Positions 49,438 through 58,881 are shown, counted from the stretch's first letter. The stretch: 64,000 bases of DNA from Parasphingopyxis algicola (GCF_013378075.1 NZ_CP051131.1:620001-684000); one strand, 5' to 3'. The notes: a model not told the origin generated them from the sequence alone. Numbers and translations: made by a program.

Positions 49438-49994
49438 TGGCGCAATATGACAAGGGCGATCTGGAGCGGCGGATGAACGGCGCCATCGAATCGCTGCGCG
49501 GCGATCTCAGCGGCCTCAGGACCGGCCGCGCCTCGACGTCGCTGCTCGATCCGGTGCAGGTCGAGGTCTATGGCAGCAATATGCCGCTCAATCAGGTGGC
49601 GACGGTCAACGCGCCGGAGCCCCGCATGCTGACCGTGCAGGTGTGGGACGGCTCGAACGTCCAGCCCGTCGAAAAGGCGATCCGCGCGGCCGGGCTCGGC
49701 CTCAATCCGCAGCTCGACGGCACGACGATCCGGCTGCCGATCCCCGACTTGACCGAGGAGCGCCGCAAGGAGCTCGCCAAGCTCGCCGGCCAATATGCGG
49801 AAAAGGCGAAAATCGCCGTCCGCAACGTCCGCCGCGACGGGATGGATGCGCTGAAGGCCGACGAGAACAAGAAGGAAATCGGCGAGGACGAGAAAAAGCG
49901 TTCCGAGACCGAAGTCCAGAAGCTGACCGATGACAAGATCGCCGAAATCGATAAAATCGCCAGCGAGAAAGAAGCGGAAATTCTAGAGCTGTGA
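49437..49994 (+). CDS. frr: Ribosome recycling factor
   Basis: The protein has 185 residues. With EF-G it splits post-termination ribosomes. Family blocks are [39 protein letters not shown] and the C-terminal helix [26 protein letters not shown] lies seven bases before the ATG, inside the pyrH coding end. The start shares a base with the pyrH stop, and the uppS GTG overlaps its own stop. Confidence 0.97.
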   Translation: MAQYDKGDLERRMNGAIESLRGDLSGLRTGRASTSLLDPVQVEVYGSNMPLNQVATVNAPEPRMLTVQVWDGSNVQPVEKAIRAAGLGLNPQLDGTTIRLPIPDLTEERRKELAKLAGQYAEKAKIAVRNVRRDGMDALKADENKKEIGEDEKKRSETEVQKLTDDKIAEIDKIASEKEAEILEL

Positions 49995-50746
49995 CCGCCG
50001 AACCGGCCCGATCCGTGGACGACGCGGCGGCCGGGACTGGCAGCGGCGCCGCGGTGCCGCGCCACGTCGCCATCATCATGGACGGCAACGGCCGCTGGGC
50101 CCAGCGGCGCGGACTGCCGCGGATCGCCGGTCATCGCAAGGGCATCGAGGCAGCGCGCTCGGTCGTGAAGGCGGCGGGCGCGCTCGGGATCGAGGTGCTG
50201 ACGCTCTACGCCTTCTCCTCGGAGAACTGGAACCGGCCGGCGTCCGAAATCGCCGATCTCATGAACCTGCTGCGCCGCTTCATCCGCAAGGAACTGGAAG
50301 CGCTGGCGCGGGAGGGGATCCGCATCCGCGTAATCGGCGATTATCACGCCTTCGAAAGCGATGTGGTCGCGCTGATCGACAGCGCCATCGCGCGGACCGC
50401 CGACAATGAAAAGGCGACGCTGGTCGTCGCGCTCAACTATGGCTCGCAGTTCGAGATCACCGATGCGGTCCGCCGGATCGCCGAGGATGTCCGCAACGGC
50501 CGGCTGGGCGTGGACGACATCTCCAACGAAACGATCGAGAACCGGCTGAGTACGCAGGGACTGCCGCCGCTCGACCTGCTGATCCGGACCTCGGGCGAAA
50601 AACGCCTGTCCAATTTCCTGCTCTGGCAATCGGCCTATGCCGAACTGCTGTTCACCGACACGCTCTGGCCGGATTTCGGCGAAGGCGATCTGAACCTGGC
50701 CGTTCAGGACTTTGCGCGGCGCGACCGGCGCTACGGTGGACTATGA
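49991..50746 (+). CDS. uppS: Isoprenyl transferase (undecaprenyl diphosphate synthase)
   Basis: The protein has 251 residues. It adds isoprene units in cis to farnesyl diphosphate, making the C55 lipid carrier for murein and other envelope sugars. The catalytic block is [20 protein letters not shown] with Asp31; [15 protein letters not shown] and [20 protein letters not shown] complete the active site. The start is a GTG overlapping the frr stop (GTGA), and it overlaps cdsA by four bases (ATGA). Confidence 0.96.
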   Translation: MTAEPARSVDDAAAGTGSGAAVPRHVAIIMDGNGRWAQRRGLPRIAGHRKGIEAARSVVKAAGALGIEVLTLYAFSSENWNRPASEIADLMNLLRRFIRKELEALAREGIRIRVIGDYHAFESDVVALIDSAIARTADNEKATLVVALNYGSQFEITDAVRRIAEDVRNGRLGVDDISNETIENRLSTQGLPPLDLLIRTSGEKRLSNFLLWQSAYAELLFTDTLWPDFGEGDLNLAVQDFARRDRRYGGL

Positions 50747-51528
50747 CCGAAGTCGCGGCCCCGAGCGGGTTTCGAAATCTGTGGAAACGCACGGTGACCG
50801 GCGTCGTTCTGGTGGCCGTCGCACTCGGCGCGCTGTTTGCCGGGCAATGGCCGTTTTGGCTGCTCGTGACGGCTCTCGCGGCGGCGATGATATACGAATG
50901 GGGCGGGCTCATGAAGGAGCCTGCTCGGAAAACAGTCTCCGTTACCGTTATTCTGATTTTGCTGATGGTGCTATTTAGCCCTGCCTACGCGCCCATCGAC
51001 CAAGCAGACCTCATCGCGGCGGGGGCCGTCGGTATCGCTGTCGGTTTCGGCTTTTGGAGCGCGCGCCTCGCCGGAGGGTTCCTCTATCTCGGTTTGGCCG
51101 CGATCGCGATCATCTTCCTGCGCGAACAGGGGGGGCTGATTCTCACCCTCTGGACGCTCGCCATGGTCTGGGCAACCGATATCGGCGCCTATTTCTCCGG
51201 CAAGACGATCGGCGGCCCCAAACTGGCGCCGCAGTTCAGCCCCAACAAGACCTGGGCCGGGCTGATCGGGGGCATCGTGTGCGCCACGCTGGTCAGCGCC
51301 GGATTTGCGCTGCGAAGCGATTTGCCGGTGCTGATCGTGCCGCTGGCCGCGCTCTTCGCGGTGATCGCGCAGCTTGGCGACCTGTATGAAAGTTGGCTAA
51401 AACGGCGCGCGGACGTGAAAGACAGTTCGAACCTGTTTCCCGGCCATGGCGGGGCGCTCGACCGCCTCGACGGGCTGCTGCCCGTCGCCATCGGCGTCGC
51501 GGGCATCAGCGCGGCGGGATGGCTGTGA
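50743..51528 (+). CDS. cdsA: Phosphatidate cytidylyltransferase
   Basis: The protein has 261 residues. It makes CDP-diacylglycerol from phosphatidic acid and CTP, the substrate of PssA encoded 4.4 kb upstream. Seven or so hydrophobic segments are seen. The CTP-transferase signature region (WATDIGAYFSGKTIGGPKLA, SPNKTWAGLIGG and the acidic cluster GDLYESWLKRRADVKDSSN) is intact, ending GHGGALDRLDGL. Codons at 50910-51000 are less GC-rich than neighbours, in a membrane segment. Translation is coupled to uppS and dxr. Confidence 0.95.
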   Translation: MTEVAAPSGFRNLWKRTVTGVVLVAVALGALFAGQWPFWLLVTALAAAMIYEWGGLMKEPARKTVSVTVILILLMVLFSPAYAPIDQADLIAAGAVGIAVGFGFWSARLAGGFLYLGLAAIAIIFLREQGGLILTLWTLAMVWATDIGAYFSGKTIGGPKLAPQFSPNKTWAGLIGGIVCATLVSAGFALRSDLPVLIVPLAALFAVIAQLGDLYESWLKRRADVKDSSNLFPGHGGALDRLDGLLPVAIGVAGISAAGWL

Positions 51529-52694
51529 TGGCGACGCGCAAACGGCTCTCGATACTCGGGGCGACCGGTTCGGTCGGCCAGTCCACGCTCGATCTGGTGA
51601 ACCGCAATCCCGACGATTTCGACATTATCGCGCTGACCGCGCATCGCGATGTCGAGGGTCTGGCCAAGGCGGCAAAAGAGAGCGGCGCGAACATCGCGGT
51701 GATCGGCGATCCCGAAAGGGCCGGCGCGCTGGCCGATGCCCTGGCCGGGACCGGTATCGCAACCGCGGCCGGCACCGAGGCGATCTGCGACGCCGCCGGG
51801 ATGGAGGCCGATCTCGTCATGGCCGCCATTGTCGGCGCGGCCGGGATCCCGTCGGTCATGGCCGCGATCGAGGCGGGGACGACAGTCGGCCTGGCGAACA
51901 AGGAATCGCTCGTATCGGCCGGATCGCTGATGCTGGAGGCCGCCCGCAAGCGCGGCGTTACGATCCTGCCGGTGGATTCGGAGCATAATGCGATCTTCCA
52001 ATGCTTCGACCATCAACGCCCGGCGGGCATCGCCAGTATCATACTCACCGCGTCGGGCGGCCCGTTCCGCGAATGGTCGCGCGAGGAGATGCGCGATGTT
52101 ACGCCCGAGCGCGCGGTCCAGCACCCCAACTGGTCGATGGGCGCGAAGATATCGATCGATTCGGCGACGTTGATGAACAAGGGGCTGGAGCTGATCGAGG
52201 CGCGTTATCTGTTCGATCTGCCGCCCGACGACTGCCGGATCATCGTCCATCCGCAATCGGTCATCCACTCGCTGGTCGAATATCGCGACGGATCGGTGCT
52301 CGCGCAGCTCGGCGCGCCGGACATGCGCATACCGATCGCCTATACGCTGGCCTGGCCGGAGCGGATGGACACACCCTGCGAACGGTTGAGCCTGGGGGAG
52401 ATCGGCAAGCTCGACTTCGAGGAACCCGATCCGGTCCGCTTCCCGGCCATCGCCCTGGCCCGCGCCGCCATGGAAGCGGGCGGGGCACGCCCGGCGATCC
52501 TCAACGCGGCGAATGAAGAGGCCGTCGCCGCCTTTCTGGCCGGACGCATCGGCTTTCTCGATATCACGGCGATTGTCGGAGATGTGCTGGACGGCTATGC
52601 CCCGGACGCGCCGGAAAGCCTGGAAGATGTCTTCGCGATAGACGAGGCGGCGCGCGCCGCAGCGCAAAAGCAGATGGACAGCTATACCGCATGA
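51528..52694 (+). CDS. dxr: 1-deoxy-D-xylulose-5-phosphate reductoisomerase
   Basis: The protein has 388 residues. Dxr converts DXP to MEP with NADPH, committing carbon to isoprenoids including the UppS substrates. The NADPH loop is GATGSVGQST (11-20). The active-site blocks ANKESLVSAGSLM, LPVDSEHNAIFQCF, SATLMNKGLELIEARYLF and VHPQSVIHSLVEY are present. The ATG at 51528 shares a base with the cdsA stop; an in-frame ATG at 51519 is possible. It overlaps rseP by four bases. Confidence 0.96.
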   Translation: MATRKRLSILGATGSVGQSTLDLVNRNPDDFDIIALTAHRDVEGLAKAAKESGANIAVIGDPERAGALADALAGTGIATAAGTEAICDAAGMEADLVMAAIVGAAGIPSVMAAIEAGTTVGLANKESLVSAGSLMLEAARKRGVTILPVDSEHNAIFQCFDHQRPAGIASIILTASGGPFREWSREEMRDVTPERAVQHPNWSMGAKISIDSATLMNKGLELIEARYLFDLPPDDCRIIVHPQSVIHSLVEYRDGSVLAQLGAPDMRIPIAYTLAWPERMDTPCERLSLGEIGKLDFEEPDPVRFPAIALARAAMEAGGARPAILNAANEEAVAAFLAGRIGFLDITAIVGDVLDGYAPDAPESLEDVFAIDEAARAAAQKQMDSYTA

Positions 52695-53824
52695 TCGAAA
52701 GCCCCGGCATTCTCTATTCCATCGGCGCGTTCCTGCTCGTCATCGGCCCGCTCGTCTTCGTCCACGAGATGGGCCATTATCTGGTCGCCCGCTGGTTCGG
52801 CACGAAGGTCGAGAAATTCTCGATCGGGTTCGGCCGCGAGATCGCCGGCTGGACGGACGGGCGCGGGACCCGCTGGAAGATCGGCTGGCTGCCGCTCGGC
52901 GGCTATGTGCAGTTCGCCGGCGACCTGAATGCGGCGAGCCAGCCCGATCCGGACGCGAACGCGATACCGGATGCCGAACGCGCTGAACTGTTCCAGTTCA
53001 AGCCGGTGGGTCAGCGCTTCCTGATCATCCTGGCCGGGCCGATGATCAATTTCCTGTTCGCGGTCATTCTCTTCATGGGCATTTTCGCGACCTATGGGCA
53101 GGCGCAGAACGCGCCCGTCATCTCCGCGATCATGGAGGATTCGGTCGCCGACGAGGCCGGATTCGCGCTCGGCGACGAGATCGTCGCCGTCGACGGCCGG
53201 GCCATCGACCGGTTCGACGAGCTCGCCGACATCGTCCGCCTGCGTCCGGGCCAGGAGATGCGGTTCGATATCGTCCGCGGCGGCGACGATCTGTCGATCA
53301 CTGCGGTGACCGGCGATGTCACGGTTACCGACCGGTTCGGCAACGAGGCGCGGATCGGCCGGCTCGGCGTCCAGTCCGACGTGCTCGAGATGGAGCGGCT
53401 GGGGGCGCTGGAGCTGCCGGGCGCGGCGCTTGAGCAGACGGTGTCGAGTCTGGAGATGATCACCGTGGGCTTGGGCCAGATCATTACCGGGCGGCGGTCG
53501 GTGGAGGAATTGGGCGGCCCGCTCCGGATCGCGCAATTCTCCGGCCAGACCGCCAGTCTCGGCCTCTACGCCTTTTTATTCTTCATGGCGGCGATCTCGA
53601 TTAATCTCGGATTCATCAACCTGTTGCCAATCCCGATGCTCGACGGGGGTCACCTGGTGTTCTATGCGGCCGAAGCCGTCCGCAGGAGACCGATAAAGCC
53701 AGAGGCACAAGAATGGGCTTTCCGTATGGGTCTTGCCGTCTTGCTGAGTTTCATGTTGATGGTGACGGTCATCGATCTGGGTTCGTTCGGTCTATGGGAG
53801 CGACTGAGCGGCTTGATCGGCTGA
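52691..53824 (+). CDS. rseP: RIP metalloprotease RseP (site-2 protease)
   Basis: The protein has 377 residues. It is an inner-membrane zinc protease that cleaves anti-sigma factors or remnant signal peptides within the membrane. The HExxH zinc site is VFVHEMGHYLVARW (His25, Glu26, His29). One clear PDZ domain lies at about 130-200 (VADEAGFALGDEIVAVDGRAI), and the third ligand region is LLPIPMLDGGHLVFY. Membrane helices are at both ends. It links to envelope-stress control, which suits its place before bamA and skp. Confidence 0.95.
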   Translation: MIESPGILYSIGAFLLVIGPLVFVHEMGHYLVARWFGTKVEKFSIGFGREIAGWTDGRGTRWKIGWLPLGGYVQFAGDLNAASQPDPDANAIPDAERAELFQFKPVGQRFLIILAGPMINFLFAVILFMGIFATYGQAQNAPVISAIMEDSVADEAGFALGDEIVAVDGRAIDRFDELADIVRLRPGQEMRFDIVRGGDDLSITAVTGDVTVTDRFGNEARIGRLGVQSDVLEMERLGALELPGAALEQTVSSLEMITVGLGQIITGRRSVEELGGPLRIAQFSGQTASLGLYAFLFFMAAISINLGFINLLPIPMLDGGHLVFYAAEAVRRRPIKPEAQEWAFRMGLAVLLSFMLMVTVIDLGSFGLWERLSGLIG

Positions 53825-53882
53825 CTTCTATGGGGCAGGGCGGGAATTCTCCTACCGGAATAAGATAATAAGGGCGGTTTGC

Positions 53883-56618
53883 GTGCATCTGAGTAACCGA
53901 AGATTTTCGAAGCGGGCGCGGCTTTCTGGGCTGATGCTGGGTACGATGCTGGGCGGCTTCGCCGTGCCGGCGGTCGCGCAACAGGCGCCGCCGTCTCCAC
54001 CCCCGGCGCCCGCTCAGGGACCGGCACCGCAGTTCGACACCGGCGCCCAGGCCGTGGATGCCGCCAGCCAGCTGCCCGAGGGCCAGGTCATTCGCGCGGT
54101 TCTCGTCGAAGGGTCGCAGCGGATCGAACCCGATACGGTACGCTCCTATGTCGAGCTTCAGCCCGGCGCGACCTATACGCGCGAGGATCTCGACGAGGCG
54201 CTGCGCGACCTGTTCGAGACCGAACTGTTCGCCGATGTCGAAATCCGCGACAATCAGGGCGAGCTGACGATCGTCGTCCAGGAAAACCCGGTCATCAACC
54301 GCATCCTGCTCGAAGGCAATCGCCGTCTCGACGACGAGGATATCCGCGGCGAGATCCGGCTCGCGCCGCGCCAGATATTCACCCGTTCGCGCGCCCGCGC
54401 CGATGTCGCGCGGATCATCGAACTCTACCGCCGCCGCGGGCGGTTCGCCGCCACCGTCGTGCCGCAGATGGTCGAGCTCGACCAGAACCGCGTCGATATC
54501 GTGTTCGAGATCAGCGAGGGCCCGCGCTCCCGCGTCCAGCAGATCAACGTCATCGGCAACGAGGTGTTCTCGGACAGCGACCTGCGCTCCGAAATGGCGA
54601 CGAAACAGTCGCGCTTCTTCCGTTTCTTCTCGTCGAGCGACACGTTCGATCCCGATCGTCTCGCCTTCGACCAGCAGCGCCTCCGGCAATTCTACCTGAC
54701 CGAAGGCTATGCCGATTTCCGCGTGGTATCGGCGGTCGCCGAACTGACGCCCGACCGGCGCGACTTCATCATCACCTATGTGGTGGAGGAAGGCGAGCGC
54801 TATCGCTTCGGCGAGCTCGAACTCGACAGCGACCTGCGCGATTTCCGCTCCGAACAGTTCACCAGCTTCATCCCGATGCAGACCGGCGACTGGTACAACG
54901 CCCAGCAGATCGAGGACACTGTCGACCGGCTCAACGAGACCGCGGGCCTGCTCGGCTATGCGTTCGCGGAGACGCGGCCCGAATTCAACATCAACCGCGA
55001 TGACCGGACGATGGACGTCCGCTTCCGGATCGAACAGACGCCGCGCGTCTATATCGAGCGGATCGACATCAACGGCAACACGCTGACCCGCGACAAGGTC
55101 ATCCGCCGGGAGTTCCGCCTGCAGGAAGGCGACGCGTTCAACAGTTTCCTCGTCCGCCGGTCGCAGAGCCGCATCCAGTCGCTCGGCTTCTTCCAGGAAA
55201 ATTTCGAGATCGAGCAATCGCCCGGCTCGGCGCCCGACCGGATCGTGCTGACCGCCAATGTCGAGGAAAACGCGACCGGCGAGCTGCAGGTTTCGGCCGG
55301 TTTCTCGAGCCTCGAGCGGTTCATCCTCAATTTCTCGGTGCGCCAGCGCAACTTCCTCGGCAAGGGCCAGGAGCTGCGCGCCGGCGTCAATTATTCGAGC
55401 TTCTCCAACTCGATCGAACTGGGTTTCACCGAACCCTATCTGTTCGACCGCAACATCGCGGTCGGCGTCGACCTGTTCCGCCGCGATTTCGATTCGTTCA
55501 ACTTCATCGGCAACGACCGCAACACGACCTTCGAACAGATCAGCACCGGGTTCCAGGTCCGCGCCGGCGTGCCGCTGACCGAATATTGGACGCTCGCGCT
55601 GCGCTACGGGCTGAGCCAGGAAGACGTCACGCTCGATCGCAACACCTTCTTCATCAACGACGAGTGCAGCCCGCTGCTCGCCGGCCGCTTCCTCTGCGAC
55701 ACGATCGGCGAACGGATCATTTCGAGCGTCGGCTATTCGCTGGTCTACAACAATCTCGACAACAATGTCCGCCCGTCGAGCGGCCGCCGGATCATCCTGA
55801 GCCAGGATTTTGCCGGCGTGTTCGGCGATGTCCGCTATCTGCGCACGCGGATCGACGCCGACCAGTTTTTCAACATCGGATCGGGCTTCATCTTCGGTCT
55901 CAGCGCCGAGGCCGGTTATATCCAGTCGTTCGAAAATCGCGGCGGGGCGGGGGTCGACGATGTCCGCCTGACCGACCGCTTCTTCCTCGGCGAACCGCAA
56001 ATCCGCGGCTTCGACATTCGCGGCGTGGGACCGCGCGTACAGCGCTTCTCCTACGAGCCGGGCACCAACAATCTGATCACCGACGAACGGTTCGTCACCG
56101 ACGACGCGATCGGCGGCCGCGCTTATTATCTGGCGCGCGCCGAACTGGAAATCCCGCTCGGCTCGGGTGCTCGCGAACTCGGCTTCCGCCCGTCGATCTT
56201 CATTGATGCCGGCGCCGTATTCGGCGTGACCGATCCGGAGCTGCAGACATTTCCGTGTCTGGACGAGGACGGCAACGAAGTCGGCAGGACGCCGTGTACG
56301 GGTGATAGTATTCCCGGCCCGATCAATATACGGTTGTTGGACACAGACGGAACCCCGCTTTTCATTGACTCTAGCGGCGTCCTTACAAGGGACCCGGTGG
56401 ATGAAGATGGCGATCCGCATGATCCGGCGTTCAACTCTCGCCCCCCATTCCTCGAACGTTTCGTCGGCGATTCGCCGTCGCCGCGTGTTACGATCGGTGC
56501 GGGTGTATCCTGGAACTCGCCATTCGGGCCGTTCCGTATCGACCTCGCCTACGCCCTTCTTCAGGAGGAAGGCGACGAGGACAAAATCTTCTCATTCAAC
56601 ATAGGAACACAATTCTGA
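53883..56618 (+). CDS. bamA: Outer-membrane protein assembly factor BamA
   Basis: The protein has 911 residues with a GTG start after AAGGG. A signal peptide (LSGLMLGTMLGGFAVPAVAQ) and a Pro-rich linker precede five POTRA domains at about 60-460 (VEGSQRIEPDTVRSYV, ILLEGNRRLDDEDIRGEI, INVIGNEVFSDSDLR, FRFEQTPRVYIERID-type repeats). A 16-strand beta-barrel ends in IFSFNIGTQF with the C-terminal phenylalanine. Loop regions contain two cysteine pairs, one of them Cys792 and Cys805 beside Asp-rich motifs. BamA inserts beta-barrel proteins delivered by SurA and Skp. Confidence 0.96.
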   Translation: MHLSNRRFSKRARLSGLMLGTMLGGFAVPAVAQQAPPSPPPAPAQGPAPQFDTGAQAVDAASQLPEGQVIRAVLVEGSQRIEPDTVRSYVELQPGATYTREDLDEALRDLFETELFADVEIRDNQGELTIVVQENPVINRILLEGNRRLDDEDIRGEIRLAPRQIFTRSRARADVARIIELYRRRGRFAATVVPQMVELDQNRVDIVFEISEGPRSRVQQINVIGNEVFSDSDLRSEMATKQSRFFRFFSSSDTFDPDRLAFDQQRLRQFYLTEGYADFRVVSAVAELTPDRRDFIITYVVEEGERYRFGELELDSDLRDFRSEQFTSFIPMQTGDWYNAQQIEDTVDRLNETAGLLGYAFAETRPEFNINRDDRTMDVRFRIEQTPRVYIERIDINGNTLTRDKVIRREFRLQEGDAFNSFLVRRSQSRIQSLGFFQENFEIEQSPGSAPDRIVLTANVEENATGELQVSAGFSSLERFILNFSVRQRNFLGKGQELRAGVNYSSFSNSIELGFTEPYLFDRNIAVGVDLFRRDFDSFNFIGNDRNTTFEQISTGFQVRAGVPLTEYWTLALRYGLSQEDVTLDRNTFFINDECSPLLAGRFLCDTIGERIISSVGYSLVYNNLDNNVRPSSGRRIILSQDFAGVFGDVRYLRTRIDADQFFNIGSGFIFGLSAEAGYIQSFENRGGAGVDDVRLTDRFFLGEPQIRGFDIRGVGPRVQRFSYEPGTNNLITDERFVTDDAIGGRAYYLARAELEIPLGSGARELGFRPSIFIDAGAVFGVTDPELQTFPCLDEDGNEVGRTPCTGDSIPGPINIRLLDTDGTPLFIDSSGVLTRDPVDEDGDPHDPAFNSRPPFLERFVGDSPSPRVTIGAGVSWNSPFGPFRIDLAYALLQEEGDEDKIFSFNIGTQF

Positions 56619-57256
56619 TGTTTTCAAAAACCAAAACCTTTTTCGCAGGACTGCTGCTCGCGCTTCCGATGGTCGCCGCGACGCCGGCCCACGCCCAGGC
56701 CCGCGGCGTCGGCGTGGTGAGCGTCGATGCGGCGATCCAGCAGACGACCGCCTATCAGACGGCCGCGACGCAGATCCAGAGCACCTATGCCGCCCAGATC
56801 CAGCAGGCCCAGACGCGGGCGACCGCGCTCGAGGCCGAACTCCGCCCGCTGCAGCAGGCTGCACAGGCTGCCCAGCAAGCCAACCCGGAGACCGCCGGCC
56901 CCGCGATCGAGGCGTTCAACACGCGCCAGCAGGCCGCGCAGCAGGAGCTTGCGACGATCCGCCGGCCGGTGCTGCTCGCCACGCAATATGTTCGTGAGCA
57001 GATCGCGATACAGTTCAACGACGCGCTGACCGCCGCGATGGCCGCTAGCAATGTCGATCTCGTGCTCGAGCCGAACGCGGTTGCGACGCTCGCGCCGAAC
57101 TCGACAGCCAATATCACGGCGGCCGTCACGACGCAGCTCAACACCCGGGTGCCGAGCGTGCAGGCGATCCCGCCGGCGGGCTGGAACCCCGGTGACACGC
57201 TGCGCGCCGCACAACAGGCCGCACAGCCGGCCGCGAGCCAGCCTGAAGGCCGGTGA
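56618..57256 (+). CDS. skp: OmpH/Skp-family periplasmic chaperone
   Basis: The protein has 212 residues. Its signal peptide ([19 protein letters not shown]) is followed by [20 protein letters not shown], the usual OmpH opening. The centre is a long Ala/Gln-rich coiled coil (residues about 60-120), forming the tentacles of the trimeric chaperone, and the end returns to the base domain ([18 protein letters not shown]). The length and Gln-rich tail are somewhat above the E. coli size. It shares a base with the bamA stop and overlaps fabZ by four bases. Confidence 0.93.
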   Translation: MFSKTKTFFAGLLLALPMVAATPAHAQARGVGVVSVDAAIQQTTAYQTAATQIQSTYAAQIQQAQTRATALEAELRPLQQAAQAAQQANPETAGPAIEAFNTRQQAAQQELATIRRPVLLATQYVREQIAIQFNDALTAAMAASNVDLVLEPNAVATLAPNSTANITAAVTTQLNTRVPSVQAIPPAGWNPGDTLRAAQQAAQPAASQPEGR

Positions 57257-57735
57257 ACGACACCGCTTCGCAGGATACCACCGCCATCGGCCCGCTTGAT
57301 ATCAAGCGGGTGATGGCGGCCATCCCGCACCGCTATCCGTTCCTGCTCGTCGACCGGGTCGAGCAGATCGTTCCGGGCGAGTCGATCGCCGCGATCAAGG
57401 CCGTGTCGATGAACGAGGAATTCTTCCAGGGGCATTTCCCCGGCCGGCCGATCATGCCCGGGGTGCTGATCATCGAGGCGCTGGCCCAGGCAGCCGCGAT
57501 CATGGCGGTCGAGGAGCTGGACCTGCTCGAAAGCGGCAAGCTCGTCTATTTCATGGCGATCGACGGGGCCAAGTTCCGTGCGCCGGTCGAACCGGGCTGC
57601 CTGCTGACGCTCAAGGTCGAGTACGCCAAGAAGCGATTCCCCGTCTGCAAGTTCAGCGGCAAGGCCTATGTCGGCGACAAACTCGCCGCGGAAGCCGATT
57701 TCACCGCGATGATCGCCGATCCGCCCGAGGACTGA
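57253..57735 (+). CDS. fabZ: 3-hydroxyacyl-[acyl-carrier-protein] dehydratase
   Basis: The protein has 160 residues, starting at a GTG overlapping the skp stop. It dehydrates 3-hydroxyacyl-ACP in fatty-acid elongation. The hot-dog fold active site is [20 protein letters not shown] with His61 and Glu75. The N-terminal [18 protein letters not shown] and the late [16 protein letters not shown] are typical. It ends the envelope cluster. In E. coli lpxD precedes and lpxA/lpxB follow fabZ; here none of these is present and repeat-rich intergenic sequence follows. Confidence 0.96.
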   Translation: MNDTASQDTTAIGPLDIKRVMAAIPHRYPFLLVDRVEQIVPGESIAAIKAVSMNEEFFQGHFPGRPIMPGVLIIEALAQAAAIMAVEELDLLESGKLVYFMAIDGAKFRAPVEPGCLLTLKVEYAKKRFPVCKFSGKAYVGDKLAAEADFTAMIADPPED

Positions 57736-57771
57736 GCGTAGCGCCTTCGAGGCGAGTTCCTCTAGAAAATT

Positions 57772-57857
57772 CGTCATTGCGAGGAGCCGGAGGCGACGCG
57801 GCAATCCAGAGCGTATCGCGTTCGGCCCTGGATTGCTTCGCTACGCTCGCAATGACG
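57772..57857. repeat. Dispersed inverted-repeat element, copy 2 (opposite orientation)
   Basis: An 86-base element starts CGTCATTGCGAGGAGCCGG and ends CTCGCAATGACG, with GCAATCCAGAG and CTGGATTGC inside. Its left arm corresponds to the reverse complement of the right arm of copy 1 (23747-23838), and its right arm (CTTCGCTACGCTCGCAATG) to the left arm of copy 1. It is the first of three repeat structures in the 438-base gap 57736-58173, which contains no gene. Confidence 0.8.
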
Positions 57858-57930
57858 ATGCGCGTCCTGAGCATTCGTCGCTCTAGCAAAGGCTGGAATC
57901 TCCGGCCGTACATGTCCCGCCTATCCGTCT

Positions 57931-57957
57931 GAGACCCCGGCCTTCGCCGGGATGACG
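57931..57957. repeat. Short GC hairpin repeat
   Basis: GAGACCCCGGCCTTCGCCGG is followed by GATGACGC. The core CCCGGC-CTT-CGCCGGG folds into a hairpin. This motif resembles short repeats often seen in sphingomonad intergenic DNA, which is recollection and not something shown within this window. It lies in the fabZ-btuD gap. Confidence 0.45.
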
Positions 57958-58011
57958 CGCAAAGACAGTTTGCCGGGCGGTTGTCCCATTCGGACAAGGA
58001 TGGGGACAAAG

Positions 58012-58118
58012 CCCTCCCCCTTGATGGGGGAGGGTTGGGTGGGGGTGAGTCATCGGCACGCGATGGCTTCAGCGGACAGATCACCCCACCCCTGACCCCT
58101 CCCCATCAAGGGGAGGGG
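58012..58118. repeat. Large inverted repeat (poly-purine/pyrimidine arms)
   Basis: The left arm begins CCCTCCCCCTTGATGGGGGA and continues GGGTTGGGTGGGGGTGA. The right arm is TCACCCCACCCCTGACCCCT then CCCCATCAAGGGGAGGGG. The arms are imperfect reverse complements separated by about 35 bases. The element is typical in form of dispersed non-coding repeats and could fold into a long stem, possibly ending transcription from both fabZ and the B12 operon. Confidence 0.65.
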
Positions 58119-58173
58119 AACCATTCTCGCCAAAAATGGCGGAGGAGTCCCGTACCGGAGAGGATTTTGCCGG

Positions 58174-58881
58174 CTAAACCCGCATCCAGCGTCCATCGCG
58201 CTGCGCCACACCGAACACCTTCGATATGGTCGCCTCCGACAGCGTGTCGGACGGTGCGCCGTCGGCCACGATACGCCCCTTGTCGATGACGATAGCCCGG
58301 TCGCCATGCTGGCGCGCCAGATCGAGGTCATGGATCGAGACGATCACGGCCGCGCCATTTTCGGCTTCGGCGCGCAGCCGCGCCAATATCGCCAGCTGCC
58401 ACTGCGGATCGAGGTTGGCGCAGGGCTCATCGAGCAGCACGGCGCTTGCCTGCGGCGCCAGCGCCCGGGCGATCATCACCCGCGAGCGCTCACCCGTGGA
58501 CAGGTGATCGAGACGGCGGTCGGCGAGCGCGGACGCTTCCAGCGACGCCAGCGCGGCATCCACCCGGTCGCCCGACGGCGTGCCGGGCAGTCCCAGCGCG
58601 ATATAGTCGCGCGCGCGGAGCGGCCAGCGCACTTCGCGTGACGCGCCCAGAAAGGCCAGGTGACGGATGCGCTGGGCCGGGGAAAGCGTGGTGATGGCGT
58701 CGCCGTCGACGCGGATGTCGCCCATGGTACCGGAAAGACCGGCGAGCGCATGCAACAGGCTCGTCTTGCCCGCGCCATTGGGTCCGACCAGCATCGTGAT
58801 CGTGCCGCCCTCGAAAGCGAGGTCGCACGGTTCGAGCCGGTCCGCGATCGCGGCGCCCGTGGCAATGAGCCGCGCACTCAT
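58174..58881 (-). CDS. btuD: Cobalamin ABC transporter, ATP-binding protein
   Basis: The protein has 235 residues. Walker A is LVGPNGAGKTS (33-40), the signature is LSTGERSR, Walker B is AVLLDEPCANLDP, and the H-switch lies in VSIHDLDLARQHGD. This is a FecE/BtuD-type subunit powering substrate import. Its assignment to vitamin B12 rests on the upstream cobalamin riboswitch and the partner genes, since the sequence alone would also fit haem or iron-siderophore transport. The start overlaps btuC by four bases (ATGA). The frame continues upstream without homology. Confidence 0.88.
   Translation of the reverse strand: MSARLIATGAAIADRLEPCDLAFEGGTITMLVGPNGAGKTSLLHALAGLSGTMGDIRVDGDAITTLSPAQRIRHLAFLGASREVRWPLRARDYIALGLPGTPSGDRVDAALASLEASALADRRLDHLSTGERSRVMIARALAPQASAVLLDEPCANLDPQWQLAILARLRAEAENGAAVIVSIHDLDLARQHGDRAIVIDKGRIVADGAPSDTLSEATISKVFGVAQRDGRWMRV

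Noticed and set aside
57736-58173. Possible CRISPR array
   Set aside because: Repeats here are inverted, of different families and not regularly spaced; no cas gene is in the window.
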